NCBI RefSeq assembly: GCF_008843145.1
Contig: NZ_CP030265.1
Location: forward strand, 3,898,501 to 3,962,500
Direction of reading: 5' to 3'
DNA: 64,000 nucleotides
Source of the DNA: Skermanella pratensis
Lineage (GTDB): Bacteria > Pseudomonadota > Alphaproteobacteria > Azospirillales > Azospirillaceae
A program made the position numbers and the translations under genes. Below, piece by piece: positions 60,165 through 64,000 of the stretch. How positions within the stretch are numbered: position 1 is the first letter of the stretch; every line of letters begins with the position of its first letter. Below the pieces are notes generated by a model that ran no database searches, was not told the origin of the DNA, and saw only the letters and a program-made list of their open reading frames with translations.

Positions 60165-61472
60165 TCAGGCCGTCGCGTTTTCCCGCGAGAACAGGTCGCG
60201 GAACACCGGGAAGATCTCCCGGCGGGTCCGGACCTTGCGCATCGCGATCGGGGCTCCCGGTTTCGCCACCAGCTTGTAGGTCCGCCAGAGATCGGTTTCG
60301 CGTCCCAGCGTCGAGCCGAGCGCGCCGCCCAGGCCGCCCTCGTAATCCTGGCTGACCTCGATATAGGCGAAGTACTGGCACATGGGCAGGATCACGTTCT
60401 CCAGCAGGGCCGCCGACTTGGCATTGTCGTTCGACATGTTGTCGCCGTCCGACGCCTGCGCCGCGTAGATGTTCCACTCCGCCTCGGGATAACGGTCCGC
60501 GATGATCCGGCGCATCTCCTCCAGCGCGGTGGAGACGACGGTGCCGCCCGTCTCGGCGCTGTAGAAGAAGGTTTCCTCGTCGACTTCCTTGGCCTCGTGG
60601 GTGTGCCGGATGAAGACGATGTCGACATGGCGGTAGCGCCGCTTCAGGAACAGGTAAAGCAGGATGAAGAACCGCTTGGCGAGGTCCTTCATATGCTCCG
60701 TCATGGACCCGGAAACGTCCATCAGGCAGAACATCACCGCCTGGGCCACGGGACGGGGCACCCGCTCGAACCGGTTGTAGCGGACGTCCACCGGGTCGAG
60801 GTACGGGATCACCTTGCTGCGCCGGAGCTGGCGCTCCAGCTCGCCGCGCAGCTCCGCCAGCCGCGCGTCGTCGGTGCCGCCGGCTTCGAGGTCGGCGATC
60901 TCCTGTTCGAGGCGTTCGATCTCCTCCGGCTTGGGCCGGCGGAGTGCTATGCGCCGCGACAGGCTGTTGCGCATGGTGCGCACCAGGTTGAGGTTCGACG
61001 GCGACCCGCTGGAACTGTAACCGGCGCGGTGCAGCGAGTAGTTCTCCGTCTGCTTGATCTTCTGCTTGACCAGATCGGGCAGTTCCAGGTCTTCCATGAA
61101 GATGTCCAGGAACTCCTCCCGGCTCAGCACGAAGCGGAAATCGTCCTCGCCATCGCCGTCGGGGCTGCCCTCCGAGCCACCCCGCCCGCCGCCGCCTTCC
61201 GGCCGCGGGATGGTGTCACCTTCCACGAACTCCTTGTTGCCCGGCACCACGTGCTCGCGCAGTCCACCGCTCGCCGAGCGGTGGAAGGACGGCTCGCGCA
61301 CGCCTCCGGTGGATATCGAGATCTTGTCGCCGTTCTCGATGTCCTGGATGCTGCGCTTGCCCGAGCTGTCGCGCACCGCCTTGACGATCTGCTCCTTGGC
61401 GCGGCGCAGGAAGCGCTGGCGGTTTGCCAGGCTTTTGCCCTTGGGATTGAGGCGCCGGTCAATGATGTTCAT
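60165..61472 (-). CDS. yeaH: YeaH/YhbH family protein (DUF444)
   Basis: A 435-residue protein starting at 61472 (MNIIDRRLNPKGKSLANRQRFLRRAKEQIVKAV). Near the centre, VMFCLMDVSGSMTEHMKDLAKRFFILLYLFLKR is a von Willebrand A-like metal site (DxSxS). Acidic Gly-rich region around residues 105-125. It works with PrkA in an undefined way. It lies 20 bases after prkA. Confidence 0.92.
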   Translation of the reverse strand: MNIIDRRLNPKGKSLANRQRFLRRAKEQIVKAVRDSSGKRSIQDIENGDKISISTGGVREPSFHRSASGGLREHVVPGNKEFVEGDTIPRPEGGGGRGGSEGSPDGDGEDDFRFVLSREEFLDIFMEDLELPDLVKQKIKQTENYSLHRAGYSSSGSPSNLNLVRTMRNSLSRRIALRRPKPEEIERLEQEIADLEAGGTDDARLAELRGELERQLRRSKVIPYLDPVDVRYNRFERVPRPVAQAVMFCLMDVSGSMTEHMKDLAKRFFILLYLFLKRRYRHVDIVFIRHTHEAKEVDEETFFYSAETGGTVVSTALEEMRRIIADRYPEAEWNIYAAQASDGDNMSNDNAKSAALLENVILPMCQYFAYIEVSQDYEGGLGGALGSTLGRETDLWRTYKLVAKPGAPIAMRKVRTRREIFPVFRDLFSRENATA

Positions 61473-61492
61473 ATCAGTGAACTTTCCTTCCC

Positions 61493-63439
61493 TCAGCCGG
61501 CCTGCTTCACTCGCATGTACCACTCGACCAGCCGGCGGACCTGCCGTTCAGTGTAGCCCCGATCCATCATACGCTCGACGAAGTCGGAATGCTTCTTCTC
61601 GGTCTCGCTGTCCTTCTTGCTGCCGAAACTGATCACGGGCAGCAGGTCCTCCACCTGGCTGAACATGCGCCGCTCGATGACTTCCCGGATCTTCTCGTAG
61701 GACGTCCATGACGGGTTCCGGCCGGCGTTGTTGGCCCGGGCCCGCAGGGCGAACTTGACCACCTCGTTCCGGAAGTCCTTGGGATTGGCGATCCCCGCGG
61801 GCTTCTCGATCTTGGTCAGTTCCTGATTCAGCAGGTCGCGGTTCATCAGCTGGCCGGTGTCGGGATCCTTGAAGTCCTGATCCTCGATCCAGGCGTCGGC
61901 ATAATCGACATAGCGGTCGAACAGGTTCTGACCATAGTCGTGGTAGGATTCCAGGTAGGCTTTCTGGATCTCGTTGCCGATGAACTCCGCGTAGCGCGGC
62001 GCCAGTTCGCCCTTGATGAATTCCAGGTAGCGCTTCTCGGTGTCCTCCGGGAACTGCTCGCGCTTGATCGACTGCTCGAGCACATACATCAGGTGGACCG
62101 GATCGGCCGAGATCTCGGTGTTGTCATAGTTGAAGGTCGCCGCCAGCACCTTGAAGGCGAAGCGGGTCGAAATGCCCTCCATGCCCTCGTCGACGCCGGC
62201 CGCGTCGCGGTATTCCTGCATCGACCGGGCCTTGGGATCGGTCTCCTTCAAGGTCTCGCCGTCGTAAATCCGCATCTTGGAATAGATGCTGGAATTCTCG
62301 TGCTCCCGCAGGCGCGACAGGACCGAGAAGCGGGCCATCATCTGCAGCGTCGCCGGCGCGCAGGGGGCGGCCGACAGGTCGCTGCCCTGGATCAGCTTGT
62401 GATAGATGCTCTGCTCTTCGGTCACCCGCAGGCAGTACGGCACCTTGATCACGCAGATGCGGTCGATGAAGGCCTCGTTGTTCTTGTTGTTCTTGAAGCT
62501 CTGCCACTCCGCCTCGTTGGAGTGGGCCAGGATGATGCCCTGGAACGGCATGGCGCCGATATTCTCGGTGCCGACATAGTTGCCTTCCTGGGTCGCCGTC
62601 AGCAGCGGGTGCAGCATCTTGATCGGCGCCTTGAACATCTCGACGAATTCCAGGATGCCCTGGGTCGCGCGATTCAGGCCGCCGGAGAAGCTGTAGGCGT
62701 CCGGGTCGTTCTGGCTGAACATCTCCAGCTTGCGGATATCGACCTTGCCGACCAGGCTGGAGATGTCCTGGTTGTTCTCGTCACCCGGCTCGGTCTTGGA
62801 AACGCCGACCTGGCGCAGCTTGGACGGCATCAGCCGGACGACGCGGAACTTGGAGATGTCGCCGCCGAATTCGTCGAGCCGCTTGACCGCCCAGGGGCTC
62901 ATCAGGCCGGTCAGGCGCCGGCGGGGGATGCCGAACTTGTCCTCCAGCACGGGGCCCATCTGCTCGGGGTCGAACAGGCCCAGAGGGCTTTCGAACAGCG
63001 GGCTGACCTCCTTGCCGGCCTTCAGCGCGTAGATCGGCTGATGCTCCATCAACGACTTCAGCCGTTCGGCGAGGGACGACTTGCCGCCGCCGACCGGGCC
63101 CAGCAGGTAGAGGATCTGCTTGCGCTCCTCCAACCCCTGCGCGGCATGCCGGAAGAAGCCGACGATGCGCTCGATCGTCTCCTCCATGCCGTAGAAGTCG
63201 CTGAAGGCGGGATAAACCTTGATCGTGCGGTTCATGAAGATACGGCCCAGGCGCGGGTCCTTGGCAGTATCCACGACCTCCGCCTCCCCGATGGCCGCGA
63301 GGAGGCGCTCCGCGGCGGTGGAGTAGATCAGAGGATCGCTCTTGCACGCTTCAAGGTACTCGACGAGGGTCATCTCGACTTCTTTGCGACCCTCGTAATT
63401 CTGTGCGTAGCGTGAAAACAGGTCGTCGGCCGGGAACAT
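61493..63439 (-). CDS. prkA: PrkA serine protein kinase (YeaG)
   Basis: A 648-residue AAA+/kinase protein: GPVGGGKSSLAERLK is the Walker A site of the PrkA AAA domain (about 110-125). MSPWAVKRLDEFGGDISKFRVVRLMPSKLRQVGVSKTEPGDENNQDISSLVGKVD and MPFQGIILAHSNEAEW are characteristic. C-terminal kinase-like part. AGAGGAGTG before ATG 63439 is a strong ribosome site. First gene of prkA-yeaH-spoVR, a conserved stress and nutrient-limitation operon. Confidence 0.94.
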   Translation of the reverse strand: MFPADDLFSRYAQNYEGRKEVEMTLVEYLEACKSDPLIYSTAAERLLAAIGEAEVVDTAKDPRLGRIFMNRTIKVYPAFSDFYGMEETIERIVGFFRHAAQGLEERKQILYLLGPVGGGKSSLAERLKSLMEHQPIYALKAGKEVSPLFESPLGLFDPEQMGPVLEDKFGIPRRRLTGLMSPWAVKRLDEFGGDISKFRVVRLMPSKLRQVGVSKTEPGDENNQDISSLVGKVDIRKLEMFSQNDPDAYSFSGGLNRATQGILEFVEMFKAPIKMLHPLLTATQEGNYVGTENIGAMPFQGIILAHSNEAEWQSFKNNKNNEAFIDRICVIKVPYCLRVTEEQSIYHKLIQGSDLSAAPCAPATLQMMARFSVLSRLREHENSSIYSKMRIYDGETLKETDPKARSMQEYRDAAGVDEGMEGISTRFAFKVLAATFNYDNTEISADPVHLMYVLEQSIKREQFPEDTEKRYLEFIKGELAPRYAEFIGNEIQKAYLESYHDYGQNLFDRYVDYADAWIEDQDFKDPDTGQLMNRDLLNQELTKIEKPAGIANPKDFRNEVVKFALRARANNAGRNPSWTSYEKIREVIERRMFSQVEDLLPVISFGSKKDSETEKKHSDFVERMMDRGYTERQVRRLVEWYMRVKQAG

Positions 63440-64000
63440 CGGTCACTCCTCTGTGAAAGGGTCTCCATTGATCCTGCAGCGCTCGACTGGCTTCATACGT
63501 CTACTTCTCCGCCAGGGCTGCCGCAGGCAACGAAAGTCGTCACTCCTCCCCGCCGATCCCTGAGGCTATCCTTTTCTGTATCGTTACTTCTCCGGACAAG
63601 AAAGTTCCCGGCAGCATAACGAAATAGCCTAGACCACGGACGGTTCGCGTTCATCGAATCTATATAGCTAGTCTCAAAGAGATTTCTAACGCGGTGCCAT
63701 AATTGCACGCGCCGGCTTGGCGCAGCGGTTCGAGAGCCGGTTTTTCCAAAGAATGTTGCGTCAGCCACTCTGCCCCAAACATCCCCGCATGTTTGCCCCG
63801 GAATTGGACTATTCGATGGCAAGACGGAGTATACCGCACTGCGGTGATCTGAAGCAGCCTTATCGGCGGCTCGATCAAGGGCACCCCATCGCGAGGTGTA
63901 CGTGTCAGGCGAAATCGGCCGTGGCCGGAACGGCGAACCCTCGGCGCGGCAGTCGGACGAAGTCGCCCGGCTGATGCTGTGACGGTCTGCGGTTCGTTGC
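63440..64000. other. Upstream region of prkA, no gene seen
   Basis: About 560 bases with lower GC than the genes around it (63560-63720 most clearly). The prkA promoter must lie here. Short open frames on both strands have no ribosome site or family resemblance. Confidence 0.4.

Noticed and set aside
63560-63640. Possible stress-sigma promoter for prkA (GGAAC on the minus strand near 63602)
   Set aside because: No CGTT at 16-17 bases downstream; GTAA or TAAC is found instead, so the match is incomplete.
63705-63760. tRNA-like stretch GGTTCGAGAGCC
   Set aside because: The TTCGA core is present, but no cloverleaf with acceptor and anticodon stems can be drawn around it.
63717-63974. 85-codon plus-strand frame near the window end
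   Set aside because: No ribosome site, arginine/proline-rich composition and no recognisable domain.

Overview
The window is GC-rich bacterial chromosome and reads as an alphaproteobacterium of the Azospirillum/Skermanella type (Rhodospirillales). This is an inference from gene content: a FixL/FixJ pair, a Fur/Mur-type regulator without CxxC motifs, CheZ with an IDALFG tail, a BDH2-like dehydrogenase, many c-di-GMP and PAS sensor proteins, and the intergenic repeats. No rRNA, tRNA or CRISPR array was seen.

Layout. 1-2.2 kb: end of an alpha-glucoside import/hydrolysis operon (aglA, aglK). 2.4-3.6 kb: one ISAs1-like insertion sequence with both ends and a 10-bp target duplication. 3.6-4.6 kb: repeat-rich spacer. 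4.6-11.1 kb: RlmM-like methyltransferase, Fur-type regulator, CheZ, a GAF-PAS-GGDEF-EAL protein, YbjQ and a TetR regulator. 11.1-13.9 kb: a TAXI-type binding lipoprotein beside the sodium/glutamate symporter GltS. 14.0-22.0 kb: a three-gene minus-strand block of a PAS-GGDEF-EAL protein, a giant kinase with two complete histidine-kinase cores and a pentapeptide-repeat protein. 22.3-31.1 kb: a NitT/TauT-like ABC importer without an ATPase gene, small conserved proteins, a methyltransferase, phospholipase D, membrane proteins and a lytic transglycosylase. 31.2-37.6 kb: a His-rich coiled-coil protein, DUF72, a DctPQM TRAP transporter and a divergent FixLJ-type pair. 37.6-41.4 kb: a Tat-type exported protein, a long repeat-bearing spacer, a TPR remnant, an ArsR/AHSA1 pair and an orphan receiver. 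41.4-48.7 kb: outer-membrane protein, M20 peptidase, CydDC, a Crp/Fnr regulator and an SMR pump. 49.3-55.8 kb: TetR with a perfect operator, then an eight-gene operon of two SDRs, a cobalt-type nitrile hydratase with its activator, and a tripartite tricarboxylate transporter. 55.9-58.5 kb: coiled-coil protein, NsrR, hemerythrin-like protein and two small proteins. 58.5-63.4 kb: the stress operon prkA-yeaH-spoVR.

The most interesting candidates are the TAXI-GltS pair, the dual-core kinase with its pentapeptide partner, and the nitrile hydratase/SDR/TctCBA operon that lacks an amidase. The main quality warning is that four plus-strand genes (aglK, the transposase, the RlmM-like methyltransferase and an exported protein near 29.5 kb) each break by exactly one missing base in a G run. 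This could be homopolymer under-calling or real decay.
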